Assembly (NCBI GenBank): GCA_036874045.1
Contig: CM072343.1
Coordinates: 14,900,001 to 14,964,000, forward strand
Direction: 5' to 3'
DNA: 64,000 nucleotides
DNA from: Cymodocea nodosa
Taxonomy: Eukaryota; Streptophyta; Magnoliopsida; Alismatales; Cymodoceaceae
Shown: positions 1 through 10,575 of the stretch, in pieces
How positions within the stretch are numbered: position 1 is the stretch's first letter
Layout of the letters: each line of letters begins with the position of its first letter
Notes under the pieces: model-generated
Told to the model about the DNA's origin: nothing
Databases searched by the model: none
Seen by the model: only the letters and a program-made list of their open reading frames with translations
Made by a program: the position numbers and the translations under genes

Positions 1-2003
1 AGAAGATATTTAGTAGATATGGATATACGAATACCTCAAATGATGGAAACACGAATCAGAGTGGCAACTGAAATTGCAGTAAGTAAAGAAAGACAAATAA
101 GACCAAGTAATGAAGTTGCCCTAGAATTAATCCAGCATAAGTCCCGACTCTGGTTCAAAAGACGAATCTGTAGACAAGCTAAACGGGTGATCTAGGAGCA
201 AGAAAGGAAAGCAAATGAAGAGGCAACTGAAGAACGGGAGGAACCAACTGCTGAAAGACCTGTTCCTGAGGAGCAGCAGTCTAGACCTTCAGTTCCACCA
301 TTTAAGCCATTGGCACGAGTAGAAATGATGGGGCCTTCGACTGAAGAAGAAATAAGAGAATTTGTAGAATTGGTTCAAGTTGGAAAAAACTAAGGAGAAT
401 CAGAAGACTTAGCAGTGGCTAAATCACACCTGGTATTTGATGCACTGTACAAAAAGAGGGCTGTAGAAAAGTTGAAAGCCCAATATAAAATCAAAGTGGA
501 ACAGCATCACGCAGCTACTGCCAGAACTGTTGCCAAACCTACTGCAAAAGGAGATGAAGCTGGTCCTTCGAGACCACCAATTAAAGTTAAACAGGAAGAG
601 CCAGTACCTAAGGCTCGAAGGCCTGCAGAGCCTATTTTTATAGATTTAATTTCAGAAGATGAAGAGGAAGAACAAGCACAACTAATTAGAAAAAAGAAAG
701 GAAAAGAAAAAGTGTTTGAATATGAGGAAATTAAATCTGAAGTACTAATTTTTATAGGGCCTGTGGAGCAGATTTTTATCAACCTACTATCCGAATATGA
801 GGAGGAGTAAGAGGAGCAAAGAAAAGAAAAAAATCAGGCTGAAATTAGTTTGCAGCCTATACAAGAAGAAACAGAAATTAGGGCAGAAACTGAATTGCCC
901 GTGACTCCATCCCAATCTGTTACAGAATCAGAAAGAATAGTAACAGAACAGATTGGTAGTCAGGAGGAAGAAGAAAGAGTAGAAAATGAAGAGGTTGAAA
1001 GAAGCCATTTGGACAAAAATAATTTTACAGATTTCACTGAAGAGCAAGAAACTCTTCAGCAAATTATGGAAAGAATTCAAGACAGAGTTCTGTCGACTCA
1101 CCACCACAGACAGAAGCAAAAGCAAAAATTCAGGAATCTGAAGAGAATGTCCAAATGCAGCCTATGCTGGAGGAAGAGCAAGAGCAAACCCCTCTAGAGC
1201 AACAAAGTCACCTTCCTGACCCGACTGAAACAACAATTTTGAATGAAGTACATTTTTGTAGTCAGGAAGCTTATATCAAATACCAAGAAATAAGGGGTTA
1301 CGATATTATTTATAGTAGACCAGTAAATTGGGATGAAATGCAAGAAATCAAAGATCTATTTGAATTCCAAGGTCTACTGCAATTTATATCTCAAGATAGA
1401 GGGCATGTAGTATATGAAAATTTAGTGCCCTGTTTCTATGCAAATTTAAGAGAAGGAGAAGGAGAATTAATTTCAAACGTGGAGCAAGTTGATGTACAGA
1501 TAACACCAGAGCTTCTCCACAACATATTTGGTTTAAAGAATGAAGGAACAAAAATTTTGGAGGATACAACTGTAGTTGAATGGACTGAGCAGCAAATTAA
1601 GGATTGTTTAGCTATCAATCCTGGTGTGCCATTATTAAACAGATTGAAGCATTTAAATGGTAAAGCACACATGGTAGCTAACATTTTGATTAAGAATGTC
1701 TATCAACGACAGGGCCATGACATAGAATTAAGTCAATTTGTCAAATGGGCCACGTATGCAGTTGTAAATAAGATCCAAATAAATTGGTCTGTAGTTTTTG
1801 TCTCCAAGCTGAAAACAGTGAAGAAGAAATTATTTTATGGAGATTTGATTCCACTACTGATGGTGGACTATATCGATTTCACTAAATGGACATCAAAAAG
1901 GATAAGATCTAGAACCATTTCAGTGAAAGAATACAGAAATTTTGTAGCTGCAAAACTAGCAATACCTTCTAGAAATATTTTGAAAGATTTAAAGATTTAC
2001 TGA
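1..2003 (+). pseudogene. Element C acidic Athila-type ORF (ORF2), partial
   Basis: This fossil ORF corresponds to ORF2 of elements A and B. The first part is rich in Glu, Lys and Gln, with low-complexity stretches such as a DLISEDEEEE run. The second part holds a globular domain with the pattern FQGLLQFIS...YENLVPCFYANL...ITPELLHNIFGL. That pattern resembles the plant-transposon domain found in the extra ORF of Athila-type elements (FYANL, then a helix ending in LGL). Its biochemical role is not known to me. It lies directly upstream of gag sequence, as in A and B. It is broken. Confidence 0.7.
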
Positions 2004-2731
2004 CTAAATGTCCACATCATGCAATGAGTAAAGCACAATTAATAGGAATAATTTATGAAGGCATAGATGTTTCAACGAAATCTTTATTAGAATCTACTTG
2101 TCAAAATGGATTTTTAAAATTATGTAGTGAAGAAGCATAGGCATATTTAGAAAACTTTGCAAAAAGAACTGCATAGTGGGAAAATTCGGTTGAAGCTATT
2201 GCAGATAAAAGATTATTGCCAAGAGGAATGCATGAAATAGATTCCAATACTATGCTTGAGGTGAAATTAAATGAATTAACAAAGAAAATAGAAGAGTTAT
2301 CATTAAATCAAAAGGTAGTAGAAAAGAATACAAACATAAATGACTTGGATATTATTTATGCTAGAAACCAGAGAGATAACTTGGGAAATTCTTATAATCC
2401 TAATTGGAGAAATCACCCAAATTTATCTTGGAGAAACAACAATTTCCAGGGAGGAGAAAATATAAATGAGAAGAACATAAGTTATGAAGTATTAATTGAA
2501 CAAGGAGCTAGAATAGAGAAATTAGAAAAGATAATCCAACAAGTAAACAATAGTCTAGAATTTATATTTGGAAATGCTGTAAATCAAAATCAGAATAGAA
2601 ATATACCACTTAGACAGAAGGAACCAATGGAAGTTAAACCTACTGGAGGATTGCTAATACAAGCTATACCTAATCCTGTCAATAGAACGGTTAATGAAAT
2701 TGATACTTCTTCTGGGAGAGCAGCTAAATGA
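2004..2731 (+). pseudogene. Element C gag-like region
   Basis: The sequence matches the distal part of the gag of A and B. It has the motif CPHHAMSK near its start, then the linker motif SYNPNWRNHPNLSW that is typical of Athila gag proteins, and a helical segment (IEKLEKIIQQVNNSLEF) likely to form a coiled coil. Gag proteins build the virus-like particle. Here gag lies after the Athila-type ORF and before the F-box gene, not in the usual place upstream of pol. It is a fossil and is broken. Confidence 0.75.
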
Positions 2732-2756
2732 AGCAGCATATCTGAAGCAACTATCT

Positions 2757-2925
2757 GTATGTATATATGTTTTTATTTTTATTTTAAGTTATTAGTATCG
2801 TAGAGTTAATTTTTAACTCAACGAACTTAGTCCGTTAAGTTATGCCTTAACTCCATGAGGGTGTGCAGCAGTTATGTTAATTTTTGTCTTTGCTAAATTT
2901 TTTATTTTATTTTACAAAATCGATA
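2757..2925 (+). promoter_or_regulatory. Gag/F-box junction with inverted-repeat motif
   Basis: This 170-base spacer separates gag from the F-box gene. It opens with a GTATGT donor-like hexamer, carries the element's recurring TAACTCAACG / CGTTAAGTTA motif around 2808-2872, and ends in a T-rich tract before the ATG. The same arrangement occurs at the equivalent place in B and, less clearly, in A. Splicing here is an inference; no transcript is available. Confidence 0.35.
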
Positions 2926-2926
2926 A

Positions 2927-4066
2927 ATGGAATTAATGCAATTACCGTTGGATGCACAAAGGGAAATACTAAGTAACTTGTCAGCTAAAGATCTGTGCAG
3001 GATATGTTGTGTATCAAAGGAAATTAAAGACTGTATTGAAGAAGAATATTTTTAGGGACTACAAGCTGCAAAAATGACTAAGATTAGAGATGGATTCATA
3101 TGGAGGTCATTTAATCGTAGTTCAAATACCCATGAATATCTGGCTATGGAAGAAACTACTGGAATTCCAACTAATGCATTAGAAGGAATGAGTCATATTA
3201 TGGGGATAGATGAAGGATTAATCATATACAAGACGAGACCAAGGTATGCAAGTTTATCATTACCTAAGATTTTGATAAGAAATCCTATAACAGGAGAAGA
3301 ATGTAATATAGGAAGACCTAATATATTTGAAGCACCAACTGAAAATTGTGGGTCAGCTTTAATATTTTCTGATAAAAATTCTGCAATTCCTGAAAAATTA
3401 TATTATTGGAGACCTACAGGAAATTGGGGTGAAGATTTACGCTTAAGTGTGTATAATTTTCTGAACAGATCTTGGAAGGAAAACATTATAATATATCTAG
3501 GATAGAAATCATTAATTAACTAAACACATGTCATACTTGATGGTTATATTTATTTAGTCACAGAGATATCAATAGCATATAGATCTGATTTATACATAGT
3601 GAGCATAGACAGTTATGATGATTATACAGAAATTTTACCTATACCGAGTGAAATAGCTAAACCACCATCTGAAAAATTTAATAAAATTCAAATAGGAATG
3701 TGGTATAATGAAGAAGATGATCCTACTTTATGTCTGATAAGATGGTGGGATGAACTGATGAAATTTCAAATATAGATTATGGAAGACATGAATGAATGGA
3801 AGTGGGAAGAGGAATATATTGAAATAGATGTAGAAATAGAAACTGCTACATTACCCTGGAACCAAAAAGGATCCCTTTCTGCATTACATATCATTAATGG
3901 TAATACACTCGTATTTGGAATTTATAATATATTACATGTTTACAAATTAAAAAGGAACAAGAACTGCATTAAAACAGAATTAATAGCAAGAAGAACTATG
4001 CCTAAAAAGTTTGCTTGGACTGATACATTTATTCCATTTGTTTCTACTTTTCAATCATGTTCTTAA
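2927..4066 (+). pseudogene. F-box / F-box-associated gene carried by element C
   Basis: The region begins with an F-box-like motif (LPLDA-type start, then LSNLSAKDLCR and a C-x-VSKEIK end) in the first 40 residues, the segment that in plant F-box proteins binds SKP1 of an SCF ubiquitin ligase. The rest follows the F-box-associated pattern: ILIRNPITGE, a hydrophobic strand VILDGYIYLV, then a block with LCLIRWWDE and FQIWIMED ahead of W-rich strands. These are the usual landmarks of FBA_1-type F-box proteins. The span of 1,140 bases equals that of the copy in B. It is the last coding part before the 3' LTR. It is broken, as in a fossil. A captured host gene is the simplest reading. Confidence 0.75.
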
Positions 4067-5786
4067 GCTGTGATTTTGTGTGTTTAATGTTGTGTATTTT
4101 GCATTTATTTTTATTTTTTAAAAAAGGAATTTTGAAGTTTTTCATGTTCATTTTATATAAAAAAAAACAAAACAAAATATCAATCCAGTTTGTTGGTATC
4201 TATTCTGGGAAACCAACTGGCTTGCTTGTGAGCCACCAAAGGCATAGAAGCCTAGGTTCCACACAAGACATTGATTTATTAATACCTGTTAAATGTTATT
4301 TTGTTTTATATTCTGTGTTTATCTAAGAATGAAAAGTTTTTAGAATCAAAAATCGAAATATGCAGAAAGAGATACAAATGGAACAAGGTATGTAACCAAT
4401 TACTTATCCTGAATTTTAAATCAAACAAAACTTTATTCATGCCTCCTACAATTACTGTACTTATTGTCAAATCTTTTACATTGAGGACAATGCAAAATGT
4501 AGGTATGGGGGGGAGGTAATTAAAGTAACAACCATGCAAGTTTGTTAATTAAAGGAATTAAAATGGTACTGCAAAGTTTTGAGGAAATTGAAAATTTTTA
4601 TGAACTTGGTGTAACTATCTGATAATTGAGACTGTAAAATTTTTATAAACTGCTTGAATGTTATATTTAGAAGGCTATAGAAGATGCTATAGAATTTATT
4701 ATTTATGTAAATCTAGATATAGTATCTTATGATTTTTCTGAATTTCATGAGTTTAACAGTTTCACGATTTTAAAATGAAATCAGAATATTTAATGCTTAA
4801 TCAGAAAATTATCTGAAGTTCTGAAGGAGCTGAGATGTGAATTCTAGATTAAATGAAACACATATGATGAGAGATACATTTACTTTGACTGATTGAACTT
4901 GTAGTATGATTTTTATGTAGATCTTATTAAACTACAGATAAAGTATGAACTTATTGTTATGGATTCATATCTTTAGTAAATGATAGAAGCAGGATTATAT
5001 GAGATTGGTGTTTTACTGCTTATGTATTAATGAAATACATGCATATACAGAATGTGATTAATGCTTTGTTTTGTGTGTGCATTTATTTTTAGAAAAAAAA
5101 AAAAAAAACCTTGAGAGTTTATTGACTTGTTTGATCACGAGCCTTTTGTACTTGAGCAGATAGATATGTAAGGATTATTGACTTGAAAAAGGACTCTGAA
5201 AATCTGGCAACTTAAGATCTTGATCAGATCTGAGATTGTTGACTGAAAGCTCATTACATGGGTACATTAGAAAGCTCTTGCATGATTCAAGCTTGTCAAA
5301 TTAACTTTTAAAGTACACAAAAAAAGAAAAAAGAAAAAAAAACATATACTGTTCTGAAAAGATACAAGTGTTTTGTGAAATACAGATATCTTATGAATCG
5401 AGTATATTTTCTGTTATCTAGAATTGCTGAAATATGAATCTGGAATTGACTTTTGAAGGTGTTTAATGGAAATACAATTCTTTATTCTACTTGTCTTAAT
5501 CAGATTGAATTGGATTGTACTTTGATTCGTATGTTGTTGAAATTTCTTCTAGAAAACTTATTGGAAAATTCAGGATTACAGATGATGAAAAGAAGAACAA
5601 ACGATAATATAATTAACACCTATATGAAGATGATATACTTTGTATGTAATTTACATATATTCTAAATATCTTTGCAGGATGATTACTGAAACATATAAAA
5701 TATATGTTTATGCTGAACAGAAAAAAAAAAAAAAGGGGGAGAATTAATTCTAGCACTTTTTGAAAGACCAATGAATTAAATCTTAG
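4067..5786 (+). other. Untranslated 3' region of element C
   Basis: About 1.7 kb lies between the F-box gene and the polypurine tract. It has no convincing ORF and is AT-rich with A/T runs near 5094-5108, 5320-5341 and 5720-5734. It aligns by eye over most of its length with the same region of A (12645-14385) and B (42266-43974), so it belongs to the family and is not a later insertion. It contains the internal polypurine tract described separately. Confidence 0.7.
4478..4516 (+). promoter_or_regulatory. Internal Athila-style polypurine tract
   Basis: A short inverted repeat (ACATTG, loop, CAATGc) is followed by a purine tract ending GGTATGGGGGGGAGG. As I recall, Athila-type elements carry this arrangement (ACATTG...CAATGT then a G-rich purine run) right at the 3' LTR. 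Here it lies about 1.3 kb inside the element and a second tract sits at the actual LTR. It is conserved in A (13902-13940) and B (43562-43600). Confidence 0.55.
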
Positions 5787-5824
5787 TTTGCTAAGGGACT
5801 AGCAAAATTTAGGTATGGGGGAAG
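5787..5824 (+). promoter_or_regulatory. Stem-loop and polypurine tract of element C
   Basis: Arms TTTGCTA and TAGCAAA with a 6-base loop lie just upstream of the purine tract AGGTATGGGGGAAG, which directly abuts the TG of the 3' LTR. Position and composition fit the primer for plus-strand DNA synthesis. The same stem and tract occur in A, B and D. Confidence 0.85.
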
Positions 5825-7677
5825 TGTTTGGAATGAAAAAGTGCATATTATTAACGGTTAAATGATGGTTAATTGCATAATATTTAGCTTATCATATGAG
5901 AATTAAGCCATTATGTTATAATTGCACTGTTATATGCTTTAATTGAAGAATCTGCTTAATTTTGGGGAATTAATGTTAATTTAGTACATTTATGAACTGT
6001 GGGTAAATTGCAGGCTGTGAAATTTTTAAGTATCCGAAAATGCATCTAAGCATCGGATAGTTATACCTGTAACTCTCTGAAATGTTATTTTATGTTTAAA
6101 CTGCTGCTGACACGTGTTGAGAGCTTGTAGATTTACTTACGTTATAACTCGTTAAGTTAGTATAACTGCACGCATTGAGTTACATGAAAATACACTAAGG
6201 CAACGCATTAGGTTAGCGTTATAAACTTAAGTTGTTATTTTTGCACGTGTTTTATAGTTAAATCAATGAAGGAAGTCCGTTGAGTTATCTGTAACTTCAC
6301 GGACTATATATTTTCTAATATGCCACTATAGCGGTTGTAGGAACAGACAGTTGGAAGGAAAAACCACGTTTGCACGTATCACGCAGGAATTCAATCGCAC
6401 ATGGAGAAGGAAGCATCGTCGTTGATCTAAAGGAAGGAAATCCAACCGATCATTCAAGCAGAAGCAGTTACTACTGAAGAAATATAAAAGAAAAGAAGAA
6501 AAAAAGAAGAAAGTGTGATCGATGGACGGCTAGTGTATACAGAGGAGGAGCACCGAGCTTTCTGCATACAGTATCGGCGATTCTCCGAAGTATCACACCA
6601 ACCATCGTATCACCACCATAATCACCAATCATTGGAGGTCTGTGAGGATACTTGCCTGATGTCGGGTCGATTCCGAGCCAAACACAGTGCCTGACAACCA
6701 CTGTGAGGAGTGATCGCGTTGCAAGAAGGGAAGACATTTTCACCAAGCGCCGACTCATATTTCAGGAGATCGTAAAGCTTTTAGCCTTTGCTTCGGGTTG
6801 ATGTTTGTATGCTGAAGAGGAGATCATCTTGCAATTCTAGACTCGCGATTCTATAGGGAGAGGAGACAGAATTGTAAGTGGTTCAATTTTCAGTGGTGTA
6901 ATCGCGTTGCAAGTAGTGTCGGAAGTATTTACTGTCAAGTGAAATTACTTTACATTTCACCTTTCGCCCATCACATCAAAACAAAAATACCAAAAACAAT
7001 TTATCTTTGTTTGTATGTTGTATTTGAGTGTTGTATTGTTGGTGTTGTATCGTGATTAATGTTATCTGTATCAATTTTATGATTGTTTTATGTTAGTTTT
7101 AATTTTACAGTTTACTTAAATTGGTTCGTACAAAACAACTTAAAGATTTTAATAGTTACTGTTTAAATCATCTGAATGTTAGTATTGCATAATGGTAAAT
7201 CCAATGTTAACTAGTATTAAAAAGCTTAATTGATGTTATTTACAATCTGTGGAATCGCCCAATGGTTGGCCGAATTCCTCTGTAATTAGCAGTATTATAA
7301 AGAAGAGATAGGCTCGTGGAGTTAACTTAAGTCCACGAGGATAGTCCGTTGAGTTATCCATAACTCAACGAACTTAGTCTGTTGAGTTAACTGTAATTCA
7401 ATGGAGTGCTTATTGAATATAAATTTGAATTGTTCACAATCAAACATTTCTTAAATTCGTTAGCAATTCCCTATGGGATCGACCTATACTTGCACACTGA
7501 TACAATAGACACTGTGTACTTGCAGTTAAAGTACAAATTGGAATTAATATCTAAATTGTATTAAAGGTTGTTTGTTTACTTCTAAAAGAAAGAATAGGCA
7601 TAAAGATAAATTAACTAAGTAAAAATAGAAGTAACAAATCTAAGTTTTTCTAGTGTAGTGCTGGGAAAACACGAACA
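5825..7677 (+). repeat. 3' LTR of element C (1.85 kb)
   Basis: The LTR starts TGTTTGGAATG right after the polypurine tract and ends ...ACGAACA, so it keeps the TG...CA form. It carries a TATA box, CACGTG (G-box) motifs near 6111 and 6245, one TATCCGA...TCGGATA hairpin near 6033-6060, and GTTGAG/CTCAAC inverted repeats around 7312-7405. Its 3' end (GTGTAGTGCTGGGAAAA...) resembles that of element B, which places C and B in one LTR subfamily. Confidence 0.85.
6483..6490 (+). promoter_or_regulatory. TATA box of C LTR
   Basis: TATAAAAG lies within a GAAATATAAAAGAA context that is shared by the LTRs of A, B and E, and TATAAAAG also occurs in D (8537-8544). The distance of about 660 bases from the LTR start places it at the end of U3. 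It is the likely core promoter. Confidence 0.65.
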
Positions 7678-7942
7678 CTAAGATGCATCAATATTTCTAG
7701 AGGATGAGAATATGTACATGGAAATCTTGATTAATGTCATTATTTTTATAAAGTACATATGGTTTGAGATTAGAATAAGATAGTGAAAAATCATTACATA
7801 AATCTCTGTTTGTAGTGATATATTGTTGTGTTTGAGTAACTTTTTGAGAATGGACTTTGAAGGAAGATATAGATTTAAAAAGATAGGTAATGTAGTTCTA
7901 ACATTTTAGAAAGAAAAAAATCTAAATCATAATCATACTAGA

Positions 7943-7980
7943 TTTGCTAAGGGACTAGCAAAACTTAGGTATGGAGGAAG
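7943..7980 (+). promoter_or_regulatory. Stem-loop and polypurine tract of element D
   Basis: The same TTTGCTA / TAGCAAA stem and AGGTATGGAGGAAG purine tract as in C sit immediately before the TG of the D LTR at 7981. Confidence 0.8.
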
Positions 7981-9690
7981 TGTTCAAAATGAAAAAATGC
8001 ATAATATTAGTGATTAATAAATGGTTAATGACATGTTATTTAGTATATCAGATGAGAATTAGGCAATTATACTACATTTATGTAAACCTAAGGCTTAATT
8101 GAAAAATATGTATAATTTGAAGGAATTAATGTTAATTAAGTATCATTTTTGAATTGTTAAAAAAATATCTCTTATACATGTTATTAAATGTTGTTTACAC
8201 TTGTATAGTATTTTTATATAAATTGTTCTATTATATTACTAAACTATAAGACTGAACGATGTTCATTAAGTTACATGATAGCTCAACAAAGCTAGTTCAT
8301 TGAGTTAGTGATTAAGTCAATGGAGTTAGTCTGTTGAGTTATGTTAACTCTATAGACTAGCTATTATCTAATGTGTGATTCTTAGTAGTTATAGGAAATA
8401 CATAGGAAAACCACGTTGCATGATTCACACCTATGATCCCTATCATGGAACGAAGAAGCAATTACAGCCATTGATGTGTAGGAAAAAAGAGTCTAGCCAA
8501 TCATTTTGGTGTTAGTAGTTGTTAGTGAAAAAGAAATATAAAAGGTTTAAAAGAAATCAAGAAGGAGGGGGGGAAGAAAATAGCTAAGCTCACTATAGAA
8601 AGTGTTGGATGTTTCTTGAGATATCTTCCTTCCACCACCACCCACCATTTATTGGAGATTTGTAGAGATAATTTCTAGAGTTAGGTTGATTCTAATCAAA
8701 CTATGGTGATTGACAACCACTACGGAGGAGTGATCGCATCGCAAGAAAGAAATGTTTTTTCACTAAGCACCAAATCATCTTTCAAAAGATGATTAAAGTT
8801 TCTAGCCTTGGTGTCGGGTTGATGCTAATTTCTTGAAGACGAGATCATCTTACAAAAGTATAGGTTCACAATCTAATAGGGAGAGGAGCACTTGATAGTA
8901 AGTGGTTAATTTTTTAGAGGTGTAACCACATCACATGTAGTGTTGAAGGTCTTTCATTTTCAATAGAGAGCTTACCATTTATCAATCGTCTACCTTAATG
9001 AACATTAACATTCATGTTTACATCTATGTATTTATTATGTTCTATGTTTGTATTCTTTGTTAGTAATTGTTAAATATTGTGTGTTTATTTTATTACAATC
9101 TGGTATGAAACAATACAACTTTATTTTGAAACCAATTAATTTAAATCTCTAAAATCATGTCTTGACTGTTTGCTATTTAAATTCATTTGGAAGCAAAATT
9201 TATTCGTTGTTAAATCTGATATAAATAGCAATTAGAGAGCATAAGTTTGTTGTTTGCATTCTCTAGGATTGCCCAATGGATGGTTGAATTCAAGTGCAAA
9301 ACAACTGTAGTGAGAGTAAGTCATGAACCTATTCATTAAGTTATTTGTAACTCAACGAGGGTAATCTGTTGAGTTATCTGTTAACTCAACAATTAAGTAG
9401 TAACTCAATAGAGTGAGAGGTTTCGCTAGTACAACACTACACCCATATCAAAGCATCTTAGAATCTAATTTTAATCACTTCTTGTGGTTTGATCTGTTCT
9501 TGTACACTTTTTACAATTGACATTATGCACTTGTAGTAAATTAAATGAACAAATTTACAAGATTTAAATCTCATTTAGGAGATTGCTTGTTTCCTTAGAA
9601 AAACTAGTTTAAGTAGTTCAACATGGGACTTTATAAACTAGCTTCCATGCCTACAACACCATCTAAGGAAACCTCCACAAACTATACTGA
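7981..9690 (+). repeat. 3' LTR of element D
   Basis: It starts TGTTCAAAATG, has a TATAAAAG box at 8537-8544, and carries GTTGAG/CTCAAC inverted-repeat motifs near 8270-8350 and 9330-9415. It shares the LTR layout of the family but differs from the others at many positions, which suggests an older insertion. The 3' boundary is uncertain by a few tens of bases. Confidence 0.65.
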
Positions 9691-9848
9691 ACTAGACAAT
9701 ACCATTCTATTTCAAAGCAAGGTTGCTTATGTTCTCTATCTCACTCTTGCTTGGATATTGCATTTCTAGTTAACTTAGTTGCTTAATAGTTGAAACACCC
9801 AACAATAATTGATCTCTAATAGGCTAAGTAACTTTTGCACTACATTAA
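9691..9848. other. Short unassigned spacer
   Basis: About 160 bases lie between the D LTR and the left end of Harbinger element H1. I see no gene or repeat in it. It may be original host DNA or the very end of D. Confidence 0.4.
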
Positions 9849-10570
9849 GCGTTTATTTGTGTACTTAGAAAATGGTGAAAAGAAAGTGACAAAAAATTAT
9901 AGAAAATGACAAAAAGGAAAGTAATGGAAAATAACAAAAAGTCAATAGAAAATATAGGTATTTGTGCACAAAACAAAAATGGAAAAATCTAAAATGTGTA
10001 TTTATGCATAGAATAGAAAATGATAGAATGTAAAATATGTGTATTTGTGTATAGAATAGAAAATAATGAAAATTGATAAATTAAGATTTTTTGTATTTAT
10101 CTACATGATAAAAAACAACAAAACTTAACTAATAATACAAAAAAGAGTTATAGTCCACAATTGTAACAATATAAAATTACACTTCACATATCTCTATTCT
10201 CTTACATAGATTTCATAATATTGTCATGCACTATATCAACAACTTATTTTTTACATTCTTGACTTAATCCTGCAATAATAGATACTTCTTCTAAAAAAAC
10301 TTGTCCAACATTATCAATTATCATTTCTTGTAATTCTTCTTAAAAGTTTTCAAGTAAATCTATTTTGTTTGCTTTATAAATAAAATTGTGAATTAAAAAA
10401 CATACTAATAAAATGTTTCATTGTATTTCAAAAGGAAATGATATATAATCTCATAAAATTGAAAATTGATATTTGATTATTCCAAATGTACACTTTATTA
10501 TTGTCCTTAATTGTGAATGTTTATAATTTAAATTTTCAATTGCATTCATAAGAATTCTATTAACATCATA
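9849..10570 (-). mobile_element. PIF/Harbinger element H1, left part
   Basis: The left end reads GCGTTTATTTGTGTAC and is preceded by TAA, the usual 3-bp target site of this superfamily. The first 20 bases resemble the end of H2 (GGCTTGTTTGTGTCAG). The part then runs into the 3' end of a transposase gene on the minus strand and stops at the GTTAT target site where LTR element A inserted. The other part resumes at 27798. Confidence 0.65.
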
Positions 10571-10575
10571 GTTAT
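10238..10575 (-). pseudogene. H1 transposase, C-terminal part
   Basis: On the minus strand one frame reads NYKHSQLRTIIKCTFGIIK and, after two stops, LIHNFI. This is the C-terminal pattern of the DDE_Tnp_4 (HARBI1-like) transposase, where other copies have HRHSSLRNVIERTFG...LHNFI. It contains the region of the third catalytic acidic residue. It continues directly from the part at 27798-28640, the junction being the insertion point of element A. In-frame stops are present, so the gene was already decaying or has decayed since. Confidence 0.7.
10571..10575. repeat. Target-site duplication of element A, left copy
   Basis: GTTAT directly precedes the end of A here and directly follows the other end at 27793-27797. 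The two perfect 5-bp copies fit Ty3/gypsy integration and show that A inserted as one unit. Confidence 0.9.

Larger units (their letters stand above)
1..7677 (+). mobile_element. LTR element C: Athila-like Ty3/gypsy, 3' part
   Basis: This is the downstream half of a large Ty3/gypsy retrotransposon that enters the window from the left. In order it has the acidic Athila-type ORF, gag-like sequence, an F-box gene, a long untranslated stretch, a polypurine tract and the 3' LTR. The order matches elements A and B, which are complete from LTR to LTR and show that pol would lie to the left of this window. The element is a fossil with several breaks in its reading frames. It ends inside a related older element, D, so it inserted after D. 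Only one LTR is visible, so no age can be read from it. Confidence 0.85.
7678..9690 (+). mobile_element. LTR element D: older related element, 3' end only
   Basis: After the end of element C the sequence continues with about 300 bases of 3' internal sequence, a polypurine tract and an LTR that is clearly related to, but more divergent than, the LTRs of A, B, C and E. Element C therefore lies inside D near its 3' end. The rest of D is to the left of the window. It is a fossil. The right end is approximate, since the terminal CA could not be fixed and no target duplication can be compared. Confidence 0.65.

Noticed and set aside
507-782. Minus-strand ORF opposite ORF2 of element C
   Set aside because: Shadow of the low-complexity acidic sequence on the other strand; the Ser/Phe-rich product reflects GAA/AAG repeats read backwards.
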